Assembly (NCBI GenBank): GCA_047602305.1
Contig: JASGHO010000001.1
Coordinates: forward strand, 3,720,001-3,784,000
Length of the DNA: 64,000 bases
Direction: 5' to 3'
DNA from: Ancrocorticia sp047602305
Lineage (GTDB): Bacteria; Actinomycetota; Actinomycetes; Actinomycetales; Actinomycetaceae
Shown: piece after piece, positions 32,479 through 40,708 of the stretch
Layout: each line of letters starts with the position of its first letter
Numbering within the stretch: position 1 is the first letter of the stretch
Made by a program: the position numbers and the translations under genes
The notes under the pieces: model-generated
Told to the model about the DNA's origin: nothing
The model's database searches: none
Seen by the model: the letters and a program-made list of their open reading frames with translations, nothing else

Positions 32479-33192
32479 TTACTCGGTAGGCAGAGAGAAG
32501 GTCAGCAGGTACTGGGATGCGTCGTAGATGCCTTCCTCGATGCTGATGAGTTCATCGTTTTCGGCGTAGACCGTTCGTTCCACGGTGATGACCGCAGCGC
32601 CTTCGGCGATCTGCAGCAGCTCAGCTTCTTCCAGGGTGGCGCGCCGCGCTCCTACGTACTGGGAACCTGAAACCGGCTTGAAGCCCTGAGCCTCCAGCTG
32701 CTTGTACAGGCCTGAATCGGTGAGGCTAGCCGAGGTTGGTGCGCTGGAAGCCAGAAGCATGTTGGTGAGGATGGCGAGAGGGAAGCCGCGAGAATAGCGC
32801 AACCTCTTGATGTGGACGATCTCCTCCTCGTCGCCACCGTTGAAGAACGCGGACATGTGCGGACCGGCGAGCTGGGTCTTGTACTCGAGAACCTCTGTTT
32901 CGGGATCGAGGCCGGCACTCTTGAGGTCGTCGAACAAACTGGTAAGGCCTACCTCGCGACGGATGGGGAGAGGCTTGGAGACGGTGTTGGTGTTGGTGCC
33001 GGCATCGGCTTCGAGGCTGGTGGCGGAACCTCCCTTGGCAAGGTTCTGGAAAGCGTGGCGCACGGCATCGCGAGATGCCGCCAGGCTTCTGGTGAGGTCG
33101 GACAGCTCTTGACGGAGGTCCGACTTGATGTCCTCGCTCGAGGGCATTGCCATGAAAAGAGGCGTGTTCAATGTTTCAACAAAAGTAGACAC
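32479..33192 (-). CDS. UTRA-domain protein, paralog 1 (degenerate GntR-type HTH)
   Basis: About 237 residues. GTG at 33192 (MSTFVETLNTPLF) has TTTGGAG five bases before it and aligns with the other paralogs; GTG at 33207 overlaps the RBS. The C-terminal ~165 residues are a complete UTRA ligand-binding domain: GLTSLFDDLKSAGLDPETEVLEYKTQLAG, VHIKRLRYSRGFPLAILTNMLL, SGLYKQLEAQGFKPVSGSQYVGARRA, TVERTVYAENDELISIEEGIYDASQYLLTFSL. In GntR/HutC regulators UTRA follows a winged helix. Here only a fragment of it is recognisable (SLAASRDAVRHAFQNLAKGG, the recognition helix pattern). It may be a ligand sensor acting on other regulators. Confidence 0.8.
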   Translation of the reverse strand: MSTFVETLNTPLFMAMPSSEDIKSDLRQELSDLTRSLAASRDAVRHAFQNLAKGGSATSLEADAGTNTNTVSKPLPIRREVGLTSLFDDLKSAGLDPETEVLEYKTQLAGPHMSAFFNGGDEEEIVHIKRLRYSRGFPLAILTNMLLASSAPTSASLTDSGLYKQLEAQGFKPVSGSQYVGARRATLEEAELLQIAEGAAVITVERTVYAENDELISIEEGIYDASQYLLTFSLPTE

Positions 33193-33276
33193 CTGATCTC
33201 CAAACACGTGTGGGAAGTCCTTACGGCAGAGAGCTTAAGATGCAGAAAGTCTTTTGCATATTCTACTTTCGTTGGA
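33193..33276 (-). promoter_or_regulatory. Shared UTRA-family promoter, copy 1
   Basis: Minus strand: block TCCAACGAAAGTAGAATA (33259-33276), 48 bases, then CACGTGTTTGGAG, containing the RBS and the palindrome ACACGTGT, then the GTG start. The first block is conserved in all three copies and the 48-base spacing is exactly the same. A TTAAGCT-like -10 lies midway. Confidence 0.65.
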
Positions 33277-34032
33277 GAAGGGGGCCTCCGTACGAGGAAT
33301 GGAGGCCATTCGTTGCGCAGTTCTCTACCGGACAAGTTCCAGGATCATTAAATGTCAGTACTAAAAACACACTGATGTTCTTGAGTCCCGGAAGGGCGGC
33401 GGAGAGAGGGGTGGCGACAGCTTTCAAGGCTCGTGACTTCGGTAAATATTTGCCCGAAATTGCTGATGAATCGACGGGTGGTGGGTCGAAAGTCCCAGAT
33501 CAAAAAAATAGGGGGTGAGGTATACGATTAATTGTCAGTACAATTAGATTTCTGAATGGTGTTACTGGACACATTTTCGGAAGTTGTGCGGAGATTGTGT
33601 CAAAAATACTGGGGTGGGGATTCTGGAAAAGGCTGCTTTCATGGGCGTGAGATGAAGTCGCTCTATTTCCGTGTAATACCTTGTTATAGCATGATACGTG
33701 CAATATATGACTTCTGTCATGCGGAACAGCGGTGTCCAGGCCGGGTCGGTATAGGGGCAGACGACGACGTCGCCGAGCCGCACAGTTGCGAAGTTGGATG
33801 GTTCGCGAATGATCCGCGTACTTCCCGTGACGACGCCGTGGAAACCGGCTGTGTCCTGGAGCGTCTGAGGTGGCGGTGGAGCGGCGTGCGTAGGGACCGC
33901 GGGAAGTACCGCGGTGGCGAACATGGTGGAGGCATCTACCAGTCGTAACGGTCAATACAGCGCTGCTACCAGTGGTGGCGGTCGATACAGCGCTGCCTAA
34001 CAGCGACTACGTGGTGTCCATTCCTGGGCGCC
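33277..34032. other. Intergenic stretch with one doubtful secreted-protein-like ORF
   Basis: The AT-rich part around 33350-33720 has no convincing gene. A minus-strand frame, 33562-33924, starts like a signal peptide (MFATAVLPAVPTHAAPPPPQ) and runs 120 residues (GFHGVVTGSTRIIREPSNFATVRLGDVVVCPYTD), but has no RBS and a random-looking end; it may be a truncated secreted protein. A motif GTGTTACTGGACACATTTT at 33559-33577 resembles one at 36743-36765. Confidence 0.3.
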
Positions 34033-34503
34033 TCATGAACGAGGGGTGTCGTAGCTCCACGAGTCGGCTGGAAGCGTCGTTTCTGCCCAGCTTTCACACT
34101 GCCACGTGAAGGTTGCTACCGCGCAGGTGGGCATGTGTGTGATCTCGCCATCGGAGAGGTCGTAGGCGAGGTCCGACATTCCGGGGTCGTGCGCGACGAG
34201 CAGTACAGAGGGAGCCCCCGTGGCAACTGCCGTCGCAAGAAGTCGACGGGAGGATGCATGATAGAGATCCTCGTCAAGTTCCACCGTCACGCCAAGCTCT
34301 GCGCCGAAAGCTTCCGCAGTCATACGAGCGCGCACCGCAGTGCTGGCGAGAATTCGCTCAACCTCCACACCGGAAGCGGCAAAACGCTGAGCCATCATGG
34401 GAGCGTTGCTTTCACCGCGTGCGTTGAGCGGCCGATCATGATCAGCAAGTCGAGGATTGCTCCAGTCCGACTTGGCATGGCGTACCAGAGTGAGGGTGAT
34501 CAT
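34033..34503 (-). CDS. SixA-type histidine phosphatase
   Basis: 156 residues from ATG at 34503. The phosphohistidine motif LVRHAKSDWSNPRLADHDRPLNARG is at the start, with Arg8-His9 forming the catalytic site. LASTAVRARMTAEAF supplies the second Arg and LLVAHDPGMSDLAY the second His. The family dephosphorylates phosphohistidine proteins such as phosphotransferase or phosphorelay components. It begins 18 bp after the stop of UTRA paralog 2, same strand, so the two are probably cotranscribed. Confidence 0.9.
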   Translation of the reverse strand: MITLTLVRHAKSDWSNPRLADHDRPLNARGESNAPMMAQRFAASGVEVERILASTAVRARMTAEAFGAELGVTVELDEDLYHASSRRLLATAVATGAPSVLLVAHDPGMSDLAYDLSDGEITHMPTCAVATFTWQCESWAETTLPADSWSYDTPRS

Positions 34504-34520
34504 GATGCGTTCCGAGAGGG

Positions 34521-35168
34521 TTATTCTGCGCGTAGTGAGAATGTCAGGAAGTACTGAGAAGCCTCGTAGACATCTTCTTCGAGGGCAATCACTTCATCGT
34601 TGTCGGCATAGATTGTTCGTTCCACGGTGAGAACCGCGGTGCCCCCACTGACCTGCAAGAGCTCGGCTTCCTCGGTGGCAGCGCACCGCGCCCCGACCAG
34701 CTGACTTCCTGAGGCCGGTATGGATCCCTTGTCACGCAGGAGTGAGTACAGTCCCGCCTCGGTGAGGCCGTCCTGATTCGGTGCCTTGGATGCCAGCACC
34801 GTGGTGTGAAGGATTGCGAGGGGGACCCCACGACTAAAGCGCAGCCGCTTGATGTGGACGACCTCATCATTGTCATCGCAGTCCAGTAGCGATGCGATTT
34901 CTGCACCAGCAGGTGCGACGGTGTACTCGAGAACCTCAGTCGTAGGGTTGAATCCGGCCTTCTTGAGATCGTCAAAGAGGCTCGTAATGCCTGCCTCCCG
35001 GTAAATGGGCTCAAGAGTATCGGTCTGACGACCGGGATGCTGTTCTTCGTAGTTATCCATCGTGTAACTCCGTCCGGAGGTCTCCTGGTAGCGAGGTGCT
35101 TCGAAGCCCTTGTTCGACTCAACTGCGAAAATTGAGGGCGTGTTGAGGGCATCAACGACAATTGTCAC
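34521..35168 (-). CDS. UTRA-domain protein, paralog 2
   Basis: About 215 residues from GTG at 35168 (MTIVVDALNTPSIFAVES), with TTTGGAG upstream; the frame is open further to 35324 through the promoter block. The start resembles paralog 1 (V-V/E-x-L-N-T-P). The UTRA domain is complete (ITSLFDDLKKAGFNPTTEVLEYTVAPAGAEIASLLDCDDNDEVVHIKRLRFSRGVPLAI...TVERTIYADNDEVIALEEDVYEASQYFLTFSL). No winged helix at all. It is cotranscribed with the SixA phosphatase, hinting at a signalling role. Confidence 0.8.
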   Translation of the reverse strand: MTIVVDALNTPSIFAVESNKGFEAPRYQETSGRSYTMDNYEEQHPGRQTDTLEPIYREAGITSLFDDLKKAGFNPTTEVLEYTVAPAGAEIASLLDCDDNDEVVHIKRLRFSRGVPLAILHTTVLASKAPNQDGLTEAGLYSLLRDKGSIPASGSQLVGARCAATEEAELLQVSGGTAVLTVERTIYADNDEVIALEEDVYEASQYFLTFSLRAE

Positions 35169-35253
35169 CTGGATCTCCAAACACTTGTAGGGACTTCTTC
35201 TAGTAACGAGCATATGATGCGGATGTCCGGATTGATATTCTACTTTCGTTGGA
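35169..35253 (-). promoter_or_regulatory. Shared UTRA-family promoter, copy 2
   Basis: TCCAACGAAAGTAGAATA (35236-35253, minus strand), 48 bases, then CAAGTGTTTGGAG. One base differs in the CACGTG core. An ATATGCT -10-like hexamer sits at the same distance as in the other copies. Confidence 0.65.
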
Positions 35254-35806
35254 AAAATCTGGATGTTTTCCAGACATGAGGGTAATGGGAACTCTTCTTT
35301 CCAAAGAACCATCCCTGACGCCATCAGAATGTAATGACTAATTTCTCATTCGTGCACCACATGGTTACTATCCAGTGCAATTGGCTCCCAAGTGTGGCAA
35401 ACAAGGCCCGTAGCTGGGGCTAAGGTTTTCTTCGCATATCAAAGAATCTGTAGGATTCTAAGTCAAAGGTCCCAAGATTTGACCATGCGGTTGGGGGTAT
35501 TAGGGGAAATGTGTGCGCAAGAATAGTTTAGGCGCGTCTTGCCTCACATGGGGTGACTCACATTTTGGAAGCCGGAGTGAAAGGGCTGAGGTTTGGCGCC
35601 GTTGGCAAGTCTGGCGTGCGATGCCCGGGGCAGGTCCTTCCGTCTCTTCCTCTAGTCCTTTTGTAGCATAGCTTCCGCCGAAAAGCGGAAGGCTCCTGGT
35701 GTATTTACCAAGAGCCTTCGGCCGACCGGCGCTACTCGAGCCGGGAATGTTCTATTGTTTGCGAGTGGGTTTTGTGTAAGGTGCCGATGCTTATTGGCAC
35801 AGCCAC
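35254..35806. other. Intergenic stretch with hairpins, no gene seen
   Basis: About 550 bp. Contains a hairpin CTTCCGC-N-GCGGAAG near 35669-35690, which may end transcription toward the right neighbour, and GTGCC-N9-GGCAC near 35780-35799, just past the stop of paralog 3. No reading frame with recognisable content. Confidence 0.4.
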
Positions 35807-36403
35807 CTACTCTGCGTGCAAAGAGAAGGTGAGGGAGTACTGCGAAGCGTCGTACACGTGTTCTTCAATATCAACAACGTCACCGTTCATTGCATAGACG
35901 GTTCGTTCCACGGTGACAACTGCCGCACCCTCGTCGATGACCAAGTGCATGGCTTCCTCCGCGCTCGCACGCCGTGCCCCAACATACTGAAGCGCCGATG
36001 CGGGTGCGGAGCCTTGGGCTTTGAGGAGTTCGTACAGACCCGCCTCGGTGAGGCTGTCCCGATTCGGTGCCTTGGATGCCATAAGGGTGTTGTGAAGGAT
36101 TGCGAGGGGACGTCCTGCGCTATAGCGAAGCCTCTGGATATGGACGACGTCGTCGTTATCGTCGCAGTCGAGGAATGACGCTGTTTCCGCGCCGGCGATG
36201 TCGACGGCGTATCGGAGGACTGTCGTCGTGGGGTCAAGGCCCGCATCCTTGAGGTCGTCGAAGAGGCTGGTGAGGCGCACCTCTTGATGGATCGCAACGG
36301 GGCTTTGAGTGGGCGACGAGATGTGCTGGAGGTGGTCCGCAGAATCCTCGCCCAATGAGGTGGCGAGTGCGACTGGCTCGCAGAGGGTGGTGGTCTCGCT
36401 CAT
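35807..36403 (-). CDS. UTRA-domain protein, paralog 3 (no HTH)
   Basis: 198 residues from ATG at 36403 (MSETTTLCEPVALATSL), TTTGGAG six bases before. After a short ~35-residue N-terminal stretch without HTH character it is UTRA throughout (VRLTSLFDDLKDAGLDPTTTVLRYAVDIAGAETASFLDCDDNDDVVHIQRLRYSAGRPLAILHNTLMASKAPN...TVERTVYAMNGDVVDIEEHVYDASQYSLTFSL). It is closest to paralog 2 in the ligand domain. Without a DNA-binding part it should be a soluble sensor or a partner of a full-length GntR protein. Confidence 0.8.
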   Translation of the reverse strand: MSETTTLCEPVALATSLGEDSADHLQHISSPTQSPVAIHQEVRLTSLFDDLKDAGLDPTTTVLRYAVDIAGAETASFLDCDDNDDVVHIQRLRYSAGRPLAILHNTLMASKAPNRDSLTEAGLYELLKAQGSAPASALQYVGARRASAEEAMHLVIDEGAAVVTVERTVYAMNGDVVDIEEHVYDASQYSLTFSLHAE

Positions 36404-36487
36404 CTGAACTCCAAACACGTGTGGGAATGTCTTACCGCAGAAAGCGTATGGCGCAGGTGGATGGCTGACTATTCTACTTTCGTCGGA
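36404..36487 (-). promoter_or_regulatory. Shared UTRA-family promoter, copy 3
   Basis: TCCGACGAAAGTAGAATA (36470-36487, minus strand; one base different), 48 bases, then CACGTGTTTGGAG and the ATG. An ATACGCT -10-like hexamer is at the common position. Confidence 0.65.
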
Positions 36488-36945
36488 GTTCCTCTCTCCG
36501 GGTTTGTTGGAGAGAGCATTGAGGCCCCGTTGTCAAGCCGGGACCCTTCACGGCTTCTTTACATGTCCTCACTAATTGAATGTGTGCTGCGTGACAGCTA
36601 TGTGTCCCAAGACCAGCTTTCGACACGGGAAATTCCGTGTTTAATAGCCATATAATACCCTCTGTGGTATATGTAACTCTTCGCCCATAACCGACCACCA
36701 TCTCGGTCTAAAGCAATATGTAATTACATTTAAATGGTCGTTTAAGTGTTGCTGGACACAATTTTGGGGAACATAAGTACCGCATCCTCCTTTCGGAGGA
36801 GAAGGCATCTTTCTGCGAAGTGAAAGCGGGGCCTTGGTCCCCTCTTTCGTTGCTGTGGTGAGAAATAGGCCTCTTCGTGGCAATGAAGATTGACGACGAC
36901 GTCACTCCACAAGCTGCTACTCGCAGGCCTCCCTGGTGGGTCGGT
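36488..36945. other. Intergenic stretch, no gene seen
   Basis: About 460 AT-rich bases. TCCTCC-TTTC-GGAGGA (36784-36799) is a short hairpin. The motif GTGTTGCTGGACACAATTTT near 36746 resembles one at 33559. No supportable frame. Confidence 0.35.
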
Positions 36946-37269
36946 TCACCACTCCATGTAGCCTTGCCTCGCCGCCCGGGTCGCCACGACGCCGAGAGCC
37001 AGGAGAAGAATCATCCCGACAATCAATGGGAAGACTCCCAGGGGAGTGGGCGAGAGGAATATGACGCCGGCGGCACCGGCAACGAACAGCCACATTTTGC
37101 GTTTGAAGTAACCAAAGAGGAGAAGTCCGCTCGACGAGGTGCCCATGAGTGCCGGAATCATCGCATTGGGAGCGAATTCCAGGTGGGACACCATGATCCA
37201 GGAGAGTGCGAGCACAAAAAGGGGATAAACGAGGGTGGCGATGGCTAGATATCGTACTGCTTTCTTCAC
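36946..37269 (-). CDS. Small multi-pass membrane protein
   Basis: 107 residues from ATG at 37269 (MKKAVRYLAIATLVYPLFVLALSW). Four hydrophobic segments follow a basic start and it ends RAARQGYMEW. No family recognised; such proteins are common in actinomycete genomes. It is divergent from the DUF4916 gene. Confidence 0.7.
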   Translation of the reverse strand: MKKAVRYLAIATLVYPLFVLALSWIMVSHLEFAPNAMIPALMGTSSSGLLLFGYFKRKMWLFVAGAAGVIFLSPTPLGVFPLIVGMILLLALGVVATRAARQGYMEW

Positions 37270-37389
37270 GGCTCCAGACTACCCCCTTGACGTCGTCGTC
37301 CAGCGCGTATCGGCCGTGCTGGTTCACCGCGCGTGAAACCTGGCGCGCTCTCATTCCGCGATGAATACGTATGCTGGCAAACTGGAACC

Positions 37390-37920
37390 ATGAGTGAGAT
37401 CGATTCGGCAGACATGGGCCCATGGCTCCCGCCCGAGGAACTGTCGTTCGTGCGCCGCAAGGTGCCGATGACGTACGTGGACATCATTCCGGTACGGCTG
37501 GATGAGCTTGGCGCCCTGGAAGCCGTGGGAATGCTTCTGTGCGTCAGTGCAGATACGATCGTTCGCACCTTCCCGTCCGGGCGGATTCTCTTCCACGAGA
37601 CGATTCGTGACGCTCTCGTGCGCCACGTTGAGAAGGATCTCGGCCCAATGTCCTTGCCACAAATTCCCGCGTGCGTGGCTCCCTTCACCGTGGGGGAGTA
37701 CTTTCCCACCCCGGGTGAGGGGTGGCTTGATCCTCGCCAGCACGCGGTCTCGTTGGCCTACATCGTTCCCCTCCAAGGTGACTGCAACCCCGGCTCGGAT
37801 TCACTTGAGTTCACCTGGTTCACTCCGGGGGAAGCCCGCACGCCCGAACTCCAAGCAGAGATGAATCCGGGCCATGCCAGCCTGCTACGGCAGGCGCTCG
37901 CGGTGATGGGGCAGGTGTAA
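37390..37920 (+). CDS. DUF4916 (NUDIX-like) protein
   Basis: 176 residues from ATG at 37390 (MSEIDSADMGPWLPPEELSF). LPPEELSFVRRKVPMTYVDIIPVRLDELGALEAVGMLLCVS is the DUF4916 signature, a NUDIX-fold family restricted to actinobacteria. The NUDIX box (G-x5-E-x7-R-E-U-x-E-E-x-G) is not intact, so hydrolase activity is doubtful. The C-terminal EFTWFTPGEARTPELQAEMNPGHASLLRQAL is also typical. Confidence 0.85.
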   Translation: MSEIDSADMGPWLPPEELSFVRRKVPMTYVDIIPVRLDELGALEAVGMLLCVSADTIVRTFPSGRILFHETIRDALVRHVEKDLGPMSLPQIPACVAPFTVGEYFPTPGEGWLDPRQHAVSLAYIVPLQGDCNPGSDSLEFTWFTPGEARTPELQAEMNPGHASLLRQALAVMGQV

Positions 37921-37987
37921 AAGATATCGCCAGGTCATAGTGGGTGGTCCTGAGTCGTCCTGAATAGTTGTCTTCCTCAGGAAATGA

Positions 37988-38030
37988 GATGATGCCGGTG
38001 CTTCTTCCTTGAAGTACCGGCATCATCTTA
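37988..38030. terminator. Bidirectional terminator between DUF4916 and Dcu genes
   Basis: GATGATGCCGGTGCTTC pairs with GAAGTACCGGCATCATC, then TTATTAG. It separates convergent genes. Confidence 0.75.
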
Positions 38031-38102
38031 TTAGTGGTTCATCTGTGGGTGTGGTACGCACAAGCGCCTGTCACACCGACAAGCACCTGCAGCCCGCACG
38101 TT

Positions 38103-39464
38103 CTAGAGAACGATATGCGCCCAGGTGAAGCCCACCACGCAGGAGGTGAATACGCAGATCAGGCCGGGAACCAGGAAGCTGTGGTTGATGACGTACTTAC
38201 CGATGTGGGTGGTACCGGAACGGTCGAAACCGATGGCGGCGAGATCGGAGGGGTAGGTCGGAAGGATGAAGTATCCGTAGGATGCGCCGAAGAATCCGAT
38301 GATGGCCACCGGGTCCACGCCAAGTGAGATGCCGAGCGGGACGATTGCCGTGACGGCGGCAGCCTGGGAGTTGACGAGCTTGGAAATGAGGAAGAGTACG
38401 AGGGCGTACATCCACGGCATTTCTGTGACAACTCCGGCAAGGCCCTTCTCAAGGGCTTCGATGTGGGCACCGAAGAAGGTCTCGCTCATCCAGGCCACGC
38501 CGAACACCGAGAAGATGGCGACCATGCCGGCCTTGAATACTCCCGAGTTGGGGATCTCACCGGGCTTGACCTTGCAGGTCAGCAGGATGAGTGCGCCGGC
38601 AACCAGCATCACCATCTGGATGGTGAGGTTCATCGACAGTGGCTTGAGGTCGCCGTCGGCGTTCGGGAACGCGGGGCGCAGAGCCTCGAAGGCGCCGAGA
38701 CCAACCACAATGGCGATGGCAGAGAAGAAGATTGTTGTTGCCCGGTAGGCCTCCTTGGGAGAGGTGGTGTCGAGCAGCGTGGTGCTGTTTCCGTAGATGT
38801 ATTCGCGCTGCTTGGGGTCCGCGATCTTCTTCTGGAACTCTTCGTCCTTGTCCAGATCCTTGCCGCGGCGAAGCGACCACAGGGCGCCCATGAGCACGCC
38901 GCACAGGGATGCCGGGATGGAGACCATGAGGATCTGGGGGATGGAGAAGGAACGCTCGATGATGTCCGCGCGTTCGGCCAGGATGGATGAGAGTGAGACG
39001 ACGGCGACCGACACCGGCGAGGCCGTGATACCCATCTGGGCAGCCACGGACGAGATGGCCATGGGGCGTTCGGGGCGGATGTTCTTCTTGAGGGAGATGT
39101 CCGCGATGATGGGCAGCATGGTGTACACCACGTGGCCGGTACCGCACAGCACTGTGAGGGTCCAGGTCACGAGGGGTCCGAGGATGGTGATGTGCTTGGG
39201 GTGCTTGCGGAGCAGGCGTTCGGCGAAGCGCATCATGACGTCGAGTCCGCCGGAAGTTTGGAGGGTGGAGGCACATCCGATGACTGCCAAGATCGTCAGC
39301 ATGACTTGGATGGGCGGTTCGCCGGGAGGCAAACGGAAGATGAAGACGAGGATGATGAGACCGATGCCGCCGATGAGGCCGAGTCCCATTCCTCCATAGT
39401 GAGCACCGATGAAGAGGCACGCGAGTACCACGAACAACTGGGCCACAATGATGAAGGTGTCCAT
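38103..39464 (-). CDS. Anaerobic C4-dicarboxylate transporter, DcuA/DcuB family
   Basis: 453 residues from ATG at 39464 (MDTFIIVAQLFVVLACLFIG), chosen because AAGGAAT precedes it. About ten to twelve transmembrane helices are seen. Dcu hallmarks: GLGLIGGIGLIILVFIFRLPPGEPPIQVMLTILAVIGCASTLQTSGGLDVMMR, CGTGHVVYTMLPIIADISLKKNIRPERPMA, and YGYFILPTYPSDLAAIGFDRSGTTHIGKYVINHSF. The carrier exchanges external fumarate, malate or aspartate for internal succinate during anaerobic growth. No Dcu sensor kinase is nearby. Confidence 0.93.
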   Translation of the reverse strand: MDTFIIVAQLFVVLACLFIGAHYGGMGLGLIGGIGLIILVFIFRLPPGEPPIQVMLTILAVIGCASTLQTSGGLDVMMRFAERLLRKHPKHITILGPLVTWTLTVLCGTGHVVYTMLPIIADISLKKNIRPERPMAISSVAAQMGITASPVSVAVVSLSSILAERADIIERSFSIPQILMVSIPASLCGVLMGALWSLRRGKDLDKDEEFQKKIADPKQREYIYGNSTTLLDTTSPKEAYRATTIFFSAIAIVVGLGAFEALRPAFPNADGDLKPLSMNLTIQMVMLVAGALILLTCKVKPGEIPNSGVFKAGMVAIFSVFGVAWMSETFFGAHIEALEKGLAGVVTEMPWMYALVLFLISKLVNSQAAAVTAIVPLGISLGVDPVAIIGFFGASYGYFILPTYPSDLAAIGFDRSGTTHIGKYVINHSFLVPGLICVFTSCVVGFTWAHIVL

Positions 39465-39792
39465 GAATATTCCTTGGATAGCTGAGTCGCGACGTCGTGT
39501 CATATGATGAGCGACACTTGTCGTTGGTGGCGCCAGCTTAGGCTTACATGACGTTCAAGTGTGGGAGTGAAGTCCTAGGTATGTGTTTGACCTGCGAAAA
39601 CAGTGGGAAAGAGAGCTGGTTTTCGAGGCGGGTGTCTCCATCTTTCACCCTGATCAGGAGCAGTCCTCTGAGGACTTTGGAATGTGGAATATGGACACGG
39701 GGCGGCGCCTCCCTCGTGACATGAGAGAGGCGCCGCCCCAATTGTTTCGCTGAGCCCTTCAGGCCGCACCTTTCAGGCCGCGTCGATCATCT
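39465..39792. terminator. Intergenic stretch with GC-rich hairpin
   Basis: About 330 bp. GGGGCGGCGCCTC (39699-39711) pairs with GAGGCGCCGCCCC (39727-39739), a 13-bp stem lying 50 bp past the aroE stop. It is the likely end of the aroE transcript. The remainder contains the Dcu promoter region but no clear hexamers. Confidence 0.55.
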
Positions 39793-40653
39793 TCAGCCGA
39801 AGACGACCTCACGAATCTCTTCGACCGGCATTTCCTTACCGAACCAAATCTCTTCTCCAATCGCGGCCTGCCATAGCAGCATGCCGAGGCCATCGACGGG
39901 AGTTGCGCCGGCCTCCTTGGCGATCTTCAAGAGCTTGGTCTCCAGGGGGTGATACACGGTGTCCACAACGGCCTGGCCGGGGTGGAGCCATTCCTTCTCC
40001 ACGTTGGAGACGTCATCGAGTGGAGCCATGCCCACGCGTGTCGCGTCAATGATGACGAGGCTTTCGCCCACTTCCTTGGCCAGCGCGTCCTTGTCGTCCA
40101 GGTCGAAGAGCGAGATGGCGGCACCCGTCTTCTCGGACAGTGCGGCCACCCGCTGCGCCGTCGACTCAAAGAACTCGTCGCGGAAGTTGAAGACTGAGAT
40201 CTCGGCAACCCCGTCAAGTGCTGCCTGCGTGAACGCGGCCGATCCGGCTCCGCCCGCGCCGATGACAGTGATTTTTTGTCCGACGACGTCGAAGCCCGCT
40301 TCCGTAATTGAGCGCATCAGTCCGGCGCCGTCCGTGTTGTGGCCGATGAGCTTGCCGTCCTCGCAGGCGACGGTATTGACGGCGCCCATGAGTTCGGCCG
40401 CGGGGGAGAGCTCGTCGAGGTACTGCAGTACCGCTGTCTTGCAGGGCATCGTCACGTTGAAGCCGCGGAAACCGAGAACCCGTGCTCCCGCGATGGCGTC
40501 GGCCAGGGTGTCGGTGGCGACGTCAGCAACCAGATAGACGGCGTCGATTCCCAAACGCTTGAAGGATTCATTGTGAATCGCGGGAGATAGGGAGTGTTCC
40601 ACCGGGGAACCCAGCAGTGGCACCAATCCCGTGTGTCCGGAAATCTCGGTCAT
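39793..40653 (-). CDS. aroE: Shikimate dehydrogenase
   Basis: 286 residues from ATG at 40653. Shikimate pathway enzyme reducing 3-dehydroshikimate. Substrate motifs are complete: PVEHSLSPAIHNESF, FRGFNVTMPCKTAVL with catalytic Lys72, and GHNTDGAG with Asp108. The nucleotide loop is VIGAGGAGSAAF, and the end has PVDGLGMLLWQAAIGEEIWFG. Beside a dicarboxylate carrier and a TetR gene rather than other aro genes, it could also be a quinate/shikimate dehydrogenase in catabolism. Confidence 0.9.
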   Translation of the reverse strand: MTEISGHTGLVPLLGSPVEHSLSPAIHNESFKRLGIDAVYLVADVATDTLADAIAGARVLGFRGFNVTMPCKTAVLQYLDELSPAAELMGAVNTVACEDGKLIGHNTDGAGLMRSITEAGFDVVGQKITVIGAGGAGSAAFTQAALDGVAEISVFNFRDEFFESTAQRVAALSEKTGAAISLFDLDDKDALAKEVGESLVIIDATRVGMAPLDDVSNVEKEWLHPGQAVVDTVYHPLETKLLKIAKEAGATPVDGLGMLLWQAAIGEEIWFGKEMPVEEIREVVFG

Positions 40654-40708
40654 CTCTTGCTCACTTTCCCTCGTCCTAGAGGATGTTGATTACGTGTATC
40701 ATCCCATC

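Noticed and set aside
32940..32953. GGTAAGGCCTACCT, identical to the core of the iron box at 299-320
   Set aside because: It lies inside the coding sequence of UTRA paralog 1, far from any start, and encodes conserved UTRA residues; taken as chance.
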